Source: Chitinophaga niastensis (lineage in GTDB: Bacteria; Bacteroidota; Bacteroidia; Chitinophagales; Chitinophagaceae). Taken from it: a stretch of DNA of 64,000 bases. The position numbers and the translations under genes are program-made. The stretch lies in the NCBI RefSeq assembly GCF_003014755.1, contig NZ_PYAW01000001.1:558001-622000 (forward strand), given 5' to 3'. Under the pieces are notes generated by a model that was given only the letters and a program-made list of their open reading frames with translations, was not told the origin of the DNA and did no database searches. Positions 26,395 to 35,591 of this stretch are shown piece by piece; within the stretch, counting starts at the first letter, position 1, and the number at the start of each line of letters is the position of its first letter.

Positions 26395-27882
26395 CTATTG
26401 CAATGGGTTCTGCACCAGATTCGGGTCCAGGAGGATTTCCTGTTCCGGAATGAAATGTACCACGCTTGCATCTGTATATTTAATTGTTTGAGGATTAGCA
26501 GGTTGTACACCTTTGTAATCCCTGAATACATCACGGTTGTTGCGGAACAGATCAAACACACGATGCGTTTCAAATGCCAGCTCCAGACGACGCTCATCCA
26601 GTACCACGTCGAGTACAGAGGCATAGCCCTTTAAATCTAAAGCAGAAAACAGGGAGGCACCACTTAAGCCAGCCCTTGCGCGAATGATATTTACATCAGA
26701 AATGGCCGCCGGGTTGTTACCCAGTTTAGCATTAGCTTCTGCACGTATCAGGTACATTTCGGCCAAACGTAGTACCACAGGAGAACTCAGCGTAGGCACG
26801 TTGTCCTGGTTAGAATACTTCAGGATATACCATTTAGGCACACCATTACGTTCTGCAGCCACCTTCTCACCGGTAACAGGATTCAGAGAATCTTTTCCAT
26901 TCTGATCTTTCATTGGCACTATCTGCACAAAAGCATTCCTCACATCTTCAGGGTGTTGATGCAGCAGCTTCAGGTAAGAGCCGGAAGCATACATCTCGCC
27001 ATAGCCCATACCTCCGGGTGACATATAATACATGGAACCTATAGAGCTCCAGGTACGATCGTCCTGCAGGGTATGATGAATAGCAAAGATGGTTTCCTTG
27101 TTATTCTCATTACTTTTAGTGTAATAGCCCGGCAGATCTGATGTTGCTACCAGGGAGTACTTATTGGAGGTGATGACAGAATCAGCGTATATACGTGCAG
27201 AATCATTCTTTCCCATATAGAGATAAGTCCTTGCCAACAAAGCCATTGCTGCACTTTTGGTAGCATAGCTGTTGGTGTTGGAATTATCCATCAGGTTTTT
27301 CGCCCTGCTGAGATCCGCTACTATCTGCGCATATACTTCCTTCACCGTATTACGTTTAGGCAGCGCCGTTATATCATACTTTGTAATTACAGGTATGCCC
27401 AGGTTGGTTTCAGGACTCTGGCTGTAAGGACGACCAAAAGTTCTTACCAGGCTAAAATGAACGAAAGCACGGATAAACAGATTTTCACCGATCATCTCAT
27501 TCACCGCATCGGATTTTCCTTCAGACATTACTTCCAGCAGCCTGTTACAGCCGTTGATGGTTTTGTAACCCATACGCCATATCTGCAGGGCATTTCCCTG
27601 GTTGGTAAGGTGCCCGTATGTATAGGAATAAAACAAAGGATCCGTAGTGGCGCCGCTCAACGTCACATCATCACTCGGGAATTCCCCCATCTGGAAATAA
27701 TTGCGTGTAAAATTTTCTTCTTTCAGCAGCGCATAATTACCTGCAGTTGCCGCCGGCCATTTAGTTTCATCTTTCAGGATATCATTATCCGGAATAGCAC
27801 TGTATGGATCTTTTTTCAATGAACAGGAAGAGGCCATTGATAACAGCAGCAGTCCTGCAAAATATTTTGACACATGTTTCAT
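26395..27882 (-). CDS. SusD/RagB family lipoprotein (second pair)
   Basis: A 495-residue SusD homologue with lipobox ASSC (Cys20). Conserved helices are GENLFIRAFVHFSLVRTFG, GIPVITKYD, NTVKEVYAQIVADLSRAKNLM and AAMALLARTYLYMGKNDSA. The C-terminal region has LRLAEMYLIRAEANAKLG, INIIRARAGL-like VNIIRARAGLS, VLDERRLELAFE and RVFDLFRN. It sits 23 bases after its SusC partner and upstream of a glycan-active enzyme, which supports a glycan-binding role at the cell surface. Confidence 0.95.
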   Translation of the reverse strand: MKHVSKYFAGLLLLSMASSCSLKKDPYSAIPDNDILKDETKWPAATAGNYALLKEENFTRNYFQMGEFPSDDVTLSGATTDPLFYSYTYGHLTNQGNALQIWRMGYKTINGCNRLLEVMSEGKSDAVNEMIGENLFIRAFVHFSLVRTFGRPYSQSPETNLGIPVITKYDITALPKRNTVKEVYAQIVADLSRAKNLMDNSNTNSYATKSAAMALLARTYLYMGKNDSARIYADSVITSNKYSLVATSDLPGYYTKSNENNKETIFAIHHTLQDDRTWSSIGSMYYMSPGGMGYGEMYASGSYLKLLHQHPEDVRNAFVQIVPMKDQNGKDSLNPVTGEKVAAERNGVPKWYILKYSNQDNVPTLSSPVVLRLAEMYLIRAEANAKLGNNPAAISDVNIIRARAGLSGASLFSALDLKGYASVLDVVLDERRLELAFETHRVFDLFRNNRDVFRDYKGVQPANPQTIKYTDASVVHFIPEQEILLDPNLVQNPLQ

Positions 27883-27905
27883 GATAATCTCTTTTTTAGC
27901 TCCTG

Positions 27906-30900
27906 TTAAAAATTAATTTCAAGGCCTGCAAACCATTTTGTACTGGACGGATACTTAATGGAGTTGATACCACGATCATCCACTTCAGGATCTATACCGG
28001 AAAATTTGGTAAGTGTCCAGAGGTTATCACCGCCAACAGAAATCCTGGCATTTCCAACATGCACACGATCCAGCCAGGCTTTAGGCAATGCATAACTCAG
28101 GTTTACATTTCTCAGACGCAGGTAGCTACCGTCTTCCAGGAAACGGGAAGATGGTTTATGCGAATTTTTATTACCCTTGATCTTAAATAATGGATGGGTA
28201 GCCACATCTCCTGGTTTTTCCCAGCGGCTCCATCCTTTATCCAGTGCCATCATATTGTAAGTATAATATGCTCCATCGTTATCCATCAGTTCACGGGTGC
28301 TGTTATACACCTCATTACCTGAAACGAAGGCAAGGAAAGCACTCAGCTGGAAGCCTTTGTAAGACCAGGTATTACGCATGCCGCCAAAAAATTTTGGGGT
28401 AGCAGAACCTACAATCTGCAGGGAAGCATCATTATAATTATTGGTAGTAGTTTTACCAGTCACCTTTCCATTAGCATCTGTGATGAGCTTTTCCCAAAGC
28501 GGATCACCATTGGCAGGATCTACACCTGCCCATTTACGCATGTAGAAACTGCGCATGTCCTGTCCCTGATGCAACACGAAATAGCCATTGAGCGGATCAA
28601 TGATCTGATTTCTTCCGGCATAAAGATCCGTCACGGAGTTTTTATTGAAACCAATATTGAAGTCGGTGCTCCACTTGAATGCGCCTACCAGGTTGTCTGT
28701 GCTCAGGTTAATTTCAATACCTTTATTACGTACCGAACCTACGTTCTGTGAAATATAGCTGTAGCCTGCGGTTCCCGGCAAAGGCACATTAAACAGCAGG
28801 TCTTTACTATCTTTCTGATACAGATCTACCGTCAGGTTAATGCGGTTAAATAATCCGAGGTCAAAACCAACGTTGGTATTATACACTTTCTCCCAGGAGA
28901 GATTAGGCACATTGTAAATGCCAGGATAAGCACCCGGATAACCATTGTACTGGGTATTGATCGCATACGCACCAATAGCACTGTAATCACCGATTTCCGC
29001 GTTACCGGTAGTACCGTAGCTGGCCCTTACTTTCAGGTTGGTAATAGCTTTTATCTGTTTGATAAAGTTTTCTTCCGAAGCAGCCCATGATGCACCAAAA
29101 GCATAGAAATTACCATACTGTTGGTTGGCGCCGAATTTGGAAGATCCATCCCTTCTGAAGGAAGAAGTGAAGTAGTACTTATAATTGTAGTTATAGTTTG
29201 CCTGTATAAAGTAAGAATTAAATGCACGGTCTACTTTTGTTCCACCAATAGACATAGGGGAAGAAGTTCCATCCAGTACATTTACGCCCTGCAGAATACC
29301 TTTACCTTTTGCGTTGATATCATTAAGGTTTGTCTGCTGGAACTCAGCACCTACCAAACCATCGATGTTATGTACTTTGTTGATCGTATACCTTGCTTTT
29401 AACAGGTTGGAGCTGATATAGCTGGAAGAATCCTGATAATAGTTATACAGGTTACCACGATCATCGGAACCGGAGGATGTTCTTACATCTCCATTGCTTT
29501 CCTGGTTAAAATGATAGTACTGCGCACGGTTGGTAGTACTGAATGACAACCATTTGGTGATATCATATTCCAGTTTCACCAGTGCTTCGAGTGACTGTCT
29601 TTTATTTTTAACGTAATTATATTGCTGATCATAGAGGAAGTTGCTCATATCCCTTCCATACCAGTTGTCTGCTGTCAGCGGATTTACCGGCTGCCCCTGT
29701 GCATCATAGGCTTTGTCCCATGGCAGGTTGGTATAGTATTGATATAAGGATCCGTTTGAATTATCCCTGTCGGTAGACTGTGTACCTGCAAAATTGGCGC
29801 TTACACGCAGTTTTTCGGTGATGTTATGATCCAGGTTCAAGCGTGCACTAAAACGCTCTACACCAGTACCTTTCAGGATACCATCTTCTTTATAGTAGTT
29901 ACCGCCCAGGTAGAATTTTGTTTTTTCATTACCACCACTGGTAGATAATTCGTAATTCTGGTTGCTGGCATTTTGAAATGCAAGTTTCTGCCAGTTGGTA
30001 TTGATAGTGCGGAGAGAAGGATCCAGTGCTCTGCCTGCGGCCTTTTGCAGGTCGTACAGATCCGCTCCGTTCATCAGGTGAAAATGGCCTGTATTGATTT
30101 GTGCCGTACCAACATTCGTACGGAAATTCACCTGTGTTTTACCTGCCTTACCTCTTTTAGTAGTAATAACCATTACACCATTTGCTGCGCGGGCACCATA
30201 AAGGGTAGTTGCCGCCGCATCTTTCAGGATGGTTACACTTTCAATATCACTGGGGTTGGGTAAACCACCAATAATACCATCTACAACTACCAGCGGAGAG
30301 TTGCCGGCAGTAAGGGTTCCGTTACCACGGATACGTATTACAGGTGCAGATGCCGGATCTCCGGAGCTGTTACCTACAAATACACCGCTTACTTTACCCT
30401 GCAGCATTTTATCCACACTGGTGGCTGTTACATCTTTTAATTTTGCAGCACTTACTGCTTGCGCAGCACCTGTCAGGTTCTTTACAGTAGTGGTGGTATA
30501 ACCCATTACTACTACTTCTTCCAGTTTTTTAGTATCAGGGTCCAGCTTAATGTTTATCTCCGAACGCCCTCCTACCGTAACTTTCTGCGGTGTATAGCCG
30601 ATATAGGAAAATACCAGCACACTGTTTTCCGCAGGTACCTGTATGGTATATTTTCCGGTAGCATCTGTAACAGCACCATTGCTGGTACCTTCTACAGCGA
30701 TGGTTACGCCTGGTAAAGGATCTTTCGTAACAGCATCTGTTACAAAACCGGTTACTTTTACCTGTGCGGTGCCAGTGGGAGTAATTACTACCAGGTTGTT
30801 TTCCAGCACGCGATAGGTGACATTGGAGCTGCTAAAAAGCATACCCAGCACGTCATTGATCTTTTTATCTTTTACATCAATTGTTACCGCCCTGTTCAGG

Positions 30901-31133
30901 TCAGCAAAATTTTCATTGTAGAAGAAGCGATAATTACTGTTGTTTTCAATGAGTTTGAAAACTTCTCTTACGCTCTTATTTTCAGCGTGTAGTTCACTGA
31001 TTTTGTCCTGCGCGTAAGCCGCGGCAGAAACCTGTAAAAAACCTCCGAAAATCAGCAGACCCGTCAATTTCATCATGAGCAATAATTTTCGCCCGGGGCA
31101 AAAAAATGCCGCCAGGTTTGCAGTGGATTTCAT
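27906..31133 (-). CDS. SusC/RagA TonB-dependent receptor with STN signalling domain
   Basis: A 1075-residue outer-membrane transporter-transducer. After a long signal peptide (to about residue 42, ...AYAQD) comes a secretin/TonB short N-terminal (STN) domain (VREVFKLIENNSNYRFFYNE to NLVVITP, about residues 55-115). Then a carboxypeptidase-like domain (VTGFVTDAVTKDPLPGVTI), a TonB box near EEVVVMGY, the plug with GKVSGVFVGNSSG and AATTLYGARAANGVMVITTKRG, and a barrel ending LEINF. The STN domain contacts FecR-type anti-sigma factors, matching the FecR and sigma genes just upstream. Confidence 0.96.
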   Translation of the reverse strand: MKSTANLAAFFCPGRKLLLMMKLTGLLIFGGFLQVSAAAYAQDKISELHAENKSVREVFKLIENNSNYRFFYNENFADLNRAVTIDVKDKKINDVLGMLFSSSNVTYRVLENNLVVITPTGTAQVKVTGFVTDAVTKDPLPGVTIAVEGTSNGAVTDATGKYTIQVPAENSVLVFSYIGYTPQKVTVGGRSEINIKLDPDTKKLEEVVVMGYTTTTVKNLTGAAQAVSAAKLKDVTATSVDKMLQGKVSGVFVGNSSGDPASAPVIRIRGNGTLTAGNSPLVVVDGIIGGLPNPSDIESVTILKDAAATTLYGARAANGVMVITTKRGKAGKTQVNFRTNVGTAQINTGHFHLMNGADLYDLQKAAGRALDPSLRTINTNWQKLAFQNASNQNYELSTSGGNEKTKFYLGGNYYKEDGILKGTGVERFSARLNLDHNITEKLRVSANFAGTQSTDRDNSNGSLYQYYTNLPWDKAYDAQGQPVNPLTADNWYGRDMSNFLYDQQYNYVKNKRQSLEALVKLEYDITKWLSFSTTNRAQYYHFNQESNGDVRTSSGSDDRGNLYNYYQDSSSYISSNLLKARYTINKVHNIDGLVGAEFQQTNLNDINAKGKGILQGVNVLDGTSSPMSIGGTKVDRAFNSYFIQANYNYNYKYYFTSSFRRDGSSKFGANQQYGNFYAFGASWAASEENFIKQIKAITNLKVRASYGTTGNAEIGDYSAIGAYAINTQYNGYPGAYPGIYNVPNLSWEKVYNTNVGFDLGLFNRINLTVDLYQKDSKDLLFNVPLPGTAGYSYISQNVGSVRNKGIEINLSTDNLVGAFKWSTDFNIGFNKNSVTDLYAGRNQIIDPLNGYFVLHQGQDMRSFYMRKWAGVDPANGDPLWEKLITDANGKVTGKTTTNNYNDASLQIVGSATPKFFGGMRNTWSYKGFQLSAFLAFVSGNEVYNSTRELMDNDGAYYTYNMMALDKGWSRWEKPGDVATHPLFKIKGNKNSHKPSSRFLEDGSYLRLRNVNLSYALPKAWLDRVHVGNARISVGGDNLWTLTKFSGIDPEVDDRGINSIKYPSSTKWFAGLEINF

Positions 31134-31216
31134 AAACTTGTATAGATTTTAGTTAAACGAATAGTTACGGTGGCTGCCCGTCGCAAAGGCAATCCACCAA
31201 CATGTGATTTTCGTTG

Positions 31217-31250
31217 ATTGGGGTAAGTCGCATTACCCCAATTTTTTTTA
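31217..31250 (+). terminator. Hairpin in the fecR-susC gap
   Basis: Perfect 10-bp stem ATTGGGGTAA/TTACCCCAAT with loop GTCGCA. It is followed on the plus strand by eight T's, so it is terminator-shaped for rightward (antisense) transcription. On the minus strand it forms a hairpin in the susC leader without a downstream U-tract. Confidence 0.55.
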
Positions 31251-31320
31251 GTTGTTCATATCGTGCATGTAAGTTGGTTTTTTACAGGTGATTGAATGAT
31301 GATACTCCTATGTTTTCCGG

Positions 31321-32433
31321 CTACTTACCGGTTCTCAATGCTCTTGAATACTTCTCTTTCAACTCTTTATCGAGTGCTAATGTTACTACTCCGTTATCTA
31401 TATTATACTTCAGCGGAGCTGTGAGCTTAAGTATGTTTAGTACCTGCTCCAGCGTTTCCTGGCGAAAAATGCCGCTAAAACGGTATTCTTTCAACTCTTC
31501 TTCCTTAAAAATCACCTTTACATTAAACCTGCGTTGCATAGTTACCGCCAGTTCTTCCATAGATTGTGCAGCTACTATCCAGCTGCCATCTTTCCAGGCG
31601 GTATATATTTCTGTATCGTTCACGTCCCTGCTTTCCACCGGTACAGCTGAGGGGCTGTCTGCGGCTGGTGCAGTATTTTTCGTATGTTCACTGCCGTTAG
31701 TTGATAATGGTTTTTTATATACTACGTGTTGATGCGGTTTCATCATCATCCGGAACGGGCTCGCTGTTTTACTACCGTCAATTTTCACTTCTCCGTCTAC
31801 CAGTGTGGTCACTACCGTTTTATCTTCCGGATATGCCTTTACGTTGAAAGACGTACCCAGCGCGAGTATCTTCAGGTCCGATGCATTTACGGTGAAAGGC
31901 TTTTGCGCATTGGTATGCACTTTAAAAAAAGCCTCCCCTTCCAGTTGTACTTCGCGGCCACGGGTGTTGTAAGACTGTGCATATTGCAGTTTACTGCCTG
32001 CATTCAGCCATACTTCCGTGCCGTCGGACAATTCAATTTTTGTGGTGGCCCCCCTGGGGCTGGTCACTGTTACGATGGCGCTGCTGTTATCTTCTCTTTT
32101 AAAAGATAACCATGTATATACAAGACCACCGCCTATTACCAGGGGCAATGTATAAGATGCTGCCACTTTGAGATACTGTTTCCACCTGTTAACAGCAACT
32201 ACAGGTTCCGCTGTAACCCTGTTTACCAGATCATCCCAGGCCACAGTAGCATCGTATTTTCCAGATGGTGCTGTGATCAGCCAGGCGTCCCGTAATTGCA
32301 AAAAATAAACCTGGTTCGCTGTATCTTCTCTGATCCAGTGCTCCAGCATCTTTTGCTCATTCGCGGAAATATCCCCGGACAAGAAACGTGCAATCAGGTC
32401 GTCCACCTGCTCTTGTGTATAGTTAGGCCCCAT
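31321..32433 (-). CDS. FecR family anti-sigma factor
   Basis: A 370-residue inner-membrane regulator. I chose ATG 32433 (MGPNYTQEQVDDLIARFLSG), which gives the family's cytoplasmic N-terminal anti-sigma region (about residues 1-75), one membrane segment (YLKVAASYTLPLVIGGGLVYTWL, about 83-105) and the periplasmic FecR domain (VTSPRGATTKIELSDGTEVWLNAGSKLQY, EVQLEGEAFFKV, about 118-230). A C-terminal DUF4974 domain (VTMQRRFNVKVIF, FSGIFRQETLEQVLNILKLTAPLKY) receives the STN signal. It follows the sigma gene and controls it. Confidence 0.94.
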   Translation of the reverse strand: MGPNYTQEQVDDLIARFLSGDISANEQKMLEHWIREDTANQVYFLQLRDAWLITAPSGKYDATVAWDDLVNRVTAEPVVAVNRWKQYLKVAASYTLPLVIGGGLVYTWLSFKREDNSSAIVTVTSPRGATTKIELSDGTEVWLNAGSKLQYAQSYNTRGREVQLEGEAFFKVHTNAQKPFTVNASDLKILALGTSFNVKAYPEDKTVVTTLVDGEVKIDGSKTASPFRMMMKPHQHVVYKKPLSTNGSEHTKNTAPAADSPSAVPVESRDVNDTEIYTAWKDGSWIVAAQSMEELAVTMQRRFNVKVIFKEEELKEYRFSGIFRQETLEQVLNILKLTAPLKYNIDNGVVTLALDKELKEKYSRALRTGK

Positions 32434-32517
32434 AATATAGAAAACAGCTACTAAGACAATTTTTCTCAGGTAACAGGGTGACAAGCTCTCAAAAAAATTT
32501 CTCTTTTTTTTAACATG

Positions 32518-33123
32518 CTATTTCAGCAAGGGAAGTAATTCATCTCGTAACCGTTGCAGGGCGCGGGTCATCTGGGTTTTTACGGTATTGATGGAGATAC
32601 CTAAATGGCGGGAAATTTCCGGATAGCTTAATTGCTCAAACCTGCTGAGACGAAATACATCCTGGCATTGCGGCGGTAATTTGCAAATGGCTTTTTCTGC
32701 CAGTAATTCCAATTCGGAATGTTCCAGCTTTTCTATCGGCGAGTGTGTGGAAGATATACTGAGCATGGATATGCGGGATTCCAGCTGATGCATTAATTCA
32801 CTGCCGTATTGTGCTCTTATTCTGTCCTGCTTAATAAAATTGAGGCAATTATTTTGTACCGCTCTATATAAGTAAGCTTTTTCAGACACCTGGATATCCA
32901 GGTCCGCGTAACGTTCCCATATCTTCACAAAAGTATCCTGTACAATTTCTTCTGCCAGCTCATGCCGGTTTACAAAATCAAAAGCGAAAATGCAGAGCGC
33001 AGCGTAATACTTTTTGAATAAGGATTCAAAAGCTGGCAGTTGGCGTTTTTGCTGTATAATATTTGTGCTTACTTCCTCCAAATTGTTCACGGCGACCTCA
33101 CGATATAATTCCCAAATTATCAC
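32518..33123 (-). CDS. RNA polymerase ECF sigma factor (Bacteroidota SusCD-linked type)
   Basis: A 201-residue sigma factor. Region 2 has LFKKYYAALCIFAFDFVNRHELAEEIVQDTFVKIWE and YLYRAVQNNCLNFIK (about residues 34-105). Region 4 has ICKLPPQCQDVFRLSRFEQLSYPEISRHLGISINTVKTQMTRAL (about 150-192). It belongs to the ECF group that expands in Bacteroidota next to FecR and SusC. The frame has no ATG near its start: translation must begin at GTG, either at 33123 or at 33090 (VNNLEEVS). It heads the sigma-FecR-SusC-SusD run. Confidence 0.93.
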   Translation of the reverse strand: MIIWELYREVAVNNLEEVSTNIIQQKRQLPAFESLFKKYYAALCIFAFDFVNRHELAEEIVQDTFVKIWERYADLDIQVSEKAYLYRAVQNNCLNFIKQDRIRAQYGSELMHQLESRISMLSISSTHSPIEKLEHSELELLAEKAICKLPPQCQDVFRLSRFEQLSYPEISRHLGISINTVKTQMTRALQRLRDELLPLLK

Positions 33124-33222
33124 ATTTGGACTTTACATCGTCAACATTGTTCACCTTTTATTATTTTATATAATATAATTATTCCCTGTAATGAAAAGGT
33201 ACAACAAGTTAGCAGCAATAAA

Positions 33223-33247
33223 AAACGCGGGTAAATTACCCGCGTTT
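33223..33247 (-). terminator. Terminator after fabG
   Basis: 12-bp perfect stem AAACGCGGGTAA/TTACCCGCGTTT, followed by TTTTTATTGC on the minus strand. It lies 23 bases past the fabG stop and insulates it from the sigma factor gene. Confidence 0.88.
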
Positions 33248-33269
33248 CTCTATCCGTTTATTTAATTGA

Positions 33270-34019
33270 TTACATGCACAAGCCGCCACAGGTGCTGATT
33301 GTTTGTCCGGTTACATAACCGCTCATTTCTGAAGCCAGGAACAGGCAAACATTCGCAATATCTTCCGGTGTACCAAAGCGGGCCAGTGGAATTTGCTGAA
33401 TGTAAGTGCTGGCGCCATCACCTTCTTTCAGATAACTGGTCATATCTGTTTCCACAAATCCTGGTGCTACTGCATTACAGCGAATGTTGCGGCTACCCAG
33501 CTCCTGTGCAATGGATTTAGTAAATCCGATAATACCTGCCTTGGAAGCGGCATAGCTGCTCTGGCCGGCGTTGCCCATAATACCAATTACAGAGCTCATA
33601 TTAATGATACTGCCGCTCTTTGCCTTCATCATAGGGCGTATTACATGTTTGGTCATGTTATATACACTCTTAAGGTTGATGTTCATTACATCATCCCATT
33701 GATCAGGGCTCATGCGCAGTAACAGGTTATCTTTGGAGATACCTGCATTATTTACACAGATATCTATTTTTCCGAATTCTTTCAACACTTCTGTTACCAA
33801 CGCTTCACATTCTTCATAAACACCGGCATTTGACTTATATGCCTTTGCTTTTACGCCTAAAGCTATGAGTTTAGCTTCCAGTGCTTTAGCTTTTTCATCA
33901 GAGCTCACGTATGTAAAAGCTACGTCAGCTCCAGCAGCTGCGAATTTCAAAGCAATGGCTTCTCCGATACCACGGCTGGCGCCTGTTACAATCGCTACTT
34001 TGTTCTCCAGTAATTTCAT
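33270..34019 (-). CDS. fabG: 3-oxoacyl-ACP reductase (SDR family)
   Basis: A 249-residue short-chain dehydrogenase that reduces beta-ketoacyl-ACP with NADPH in fatty-acid elongation. It has the cofactor loop TGASRGIGEA (about residues 12-21), NNAGIS, the catalytic Ser in INMSSVIG, YAASKAG (Tyr/Lys) and the NAVAPGFVETDMT block typical of FabG. It is the third gene in the leftward lptB-GH3-fabG run, 17 bases after the GH3-family gene. It may be the housekeeping FabG or a specialised copy; sequence alone does not say. Confidence 0.9.
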   Translation of the reverse strand: MKLLENKVAIVTGASRGIGEAIALKFAAAGADVAFTYVSSDEKAKALEAKLIALGVKAKAYKSNAGVYEECEALVTEVLKEFGKIDICVNNAGISKDNLLLRMSPDQWDDVMNINLKSVYNMTKHVIRPMMKAKSGSIINMSSVIGIMGNAGQSSYAASKAGIIGFTKSIAQELGSRNIRCNAVAPGFVETDMTSYLKEGDGASTYIQQIPLARFGTPEDIANVCLFLASEMSGYVTGQTISTCGGLCM

Positions 34020-34036
34020 GTTATAGTTGATAGGTT

Positions 34037-35569
34037 TTAAGCGTTCATATTGTTGGCCACAAATTTCAGAATTTCTTCGAGGTAATTGCGGTCATTATTC
34101 AATCTGGGAACTTTATGTTGTCCTCCCAGTTTGCCTTTGCTCTTTAGGAACTCACAAAACGTGCCCTTGGGTAATACATGCACCACCGGCATATGCAAGG
34201 CTATATCTTTATATCTTTTAGCTTCGTAGTCTGAGTTGATAGACTTTAAAGTACTATCAAGTATACCGGTAAAGCGATTGATATCATCTGGTTCTGTTTC
34301 AAATTCCACCAGCCATTCATGGCCACCATTGCCTTCATCGCTAAAATATACAGGTGCGGCAGTATAGTCATTTACTACTGCGCCGGTGGCTTCACTTGCT
34401 TTGGCTACTGCAGTATCAGAGTTTTCCACAATCACCTCTTCCCCAAATGCATTGATGAAGGATTTTGTTCTGCCACTGATCTTAATACGATAAGGTACCA
34501 ATGATACAAACTGAATGGTATCACCCACCATGTAGCGCCATAAGCCACCATTGGTACTGATAACCAGCGCGTAGTTCTTGCCCAGCTCCACTTCCTGCAG
34601 TTGCAGGGTACGTGGATGTTCTTTGCCCACTTCTTCCATCGGCATGAACTCGTAAAAAATACCATGGTTCAGGAATAACAGCAATCCTTCTTCTCCTATC
34701 ACATCCTGCGCAGCAAAAAATCCTTCGGATGCATTATAAGTTTCCTGGTAGTGCATCAGCGGTTTGCGGATCAGTTTTTTAAACTGCTCCCGGTAAGGCG
34801 TAAAGCTTACACCACCATGCATATATAATTCCAGATTAGGCCATACATCCGCCAGGTTATCTTTGCCGGTAAGCTCAAATATGCGTTTAATCAATACAAT
34901 TGTCCAGGTAGGGACACCGGCAATAGAGGTCACATTTTCATGGATGACCGCATTAGCCATACGTTCTATCTTTTCTTCCCATTCGTCCATCAAAGCGATT
35001 TCCAGGTCCGGGGTGCGGATCATATTGCCGTAAAACGGCATATTCTGCAGCATCACGGCGCTCAGATCACCACAATAGGAATCACTGTTCTCAGATAACT
35101 TATTCACCTGGTGGCTACCGCCTATTACCAGCGATTTTCCTGTGAATACATCGGAGTCAGGGAAATTATTGTAGTAGAGAGAGATCACATCCCGGCCAGA
35201 CCTGTAATGACATTCATCCAGGCTTTCAACCGTAACAGGAATGAATTTGCTTTTGTCTGCGGTAGTTCCGCTGGACTTTGCAAACCATTTTATAGGCGTA
35301 TTCCACAGCACATTTTGCTGACCTTCCATCGTACGTTGTATATAAGGCTTGATGGTATCATAAGTGTGAATAGGAACCCGCTGCTTATATTCGTCTATCT
35401 TGTAAATCTTCGAAAAGCCGTACTGCTTACCGAATTCGGTATACTGCGCGGCACTGATAAGGTTTTGGAATACCTGCTGCTGCACTTGCACAGGGTACTG
35501 CATGAAATATGCGATACGCCCCATGCGCAATCTTGCCAGTTGTGATATTGCAGGACTTAAAATTCTCAT
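34037..35569 (-). CDS. GH3-family acyl-acid amido synthetase-like protein
   Basis: A 510-residue protein of the GH3 superfamily, named after plant auxin-conjugating enzymes; these adenylate a carboxylic acid and transfer it to an amine. I chose ATG 35569, which gives MRILSPAISQLARLRMGRI and avoids overlap with lptB. Seen are the ATP-binding SSGTTADKSKFIPVT (about residues 95-109), YNASEGFFAAQ, and GGLWRYMVGDTIQF with KISGRTKSFINAFGEE (C-terminal adenylation motifs). The bacterial substrate is unknown. It is placed between lptB and fabG, which hints at a lipid-linked role by inference only. Confidence 0.85.
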   Translation of the reverse strand: MRILSPAISQLARLRMGRIAYFMQYPVQVQQQVFQNLISAAQYTEFGKQYGFSKIYKIDEYKQRVPIHTYDTIKPYIQRTMEGQQNVLWNTPIKWFAKSSGTTADKSKFIPVTVESLDECHYRSGRDVISLYYNNFPDSDVFTGKSLVIGGSHQVNKLSENSDSYCGDLSAVMLQNMPFYGNMIRTPDLEIALMDEWEEKIERMANAVIHENVTSIAGVPTWTIVLIKRIFELTGKDNLADVWPNLELYMHGGVSFTPYREQFKKLIRKPLMHYQETYNASEGFFAAQDVIGEEGLLLFLNHGIFYEFMPMEEVGKEHPRTLQLQEVELGKNYALVISTNGGLWRYMVGDTIQFVSLVPYRIKISGRTKSFINAFGEEVIVENSDTAVAKASEATGAVVNDYTAAPVYFSDEGNGGHEWLVEFETEPDDINRFTGILDSTLKSINSDYEAKRYKDIALHMPVVHVLPKGTFCEFLKSKGKLGGQHKVPRLNNDRNYLEEILKFVANNMNA

Positions 35570-35591
35570 ATAGGATGCTGTAGAATTATTT

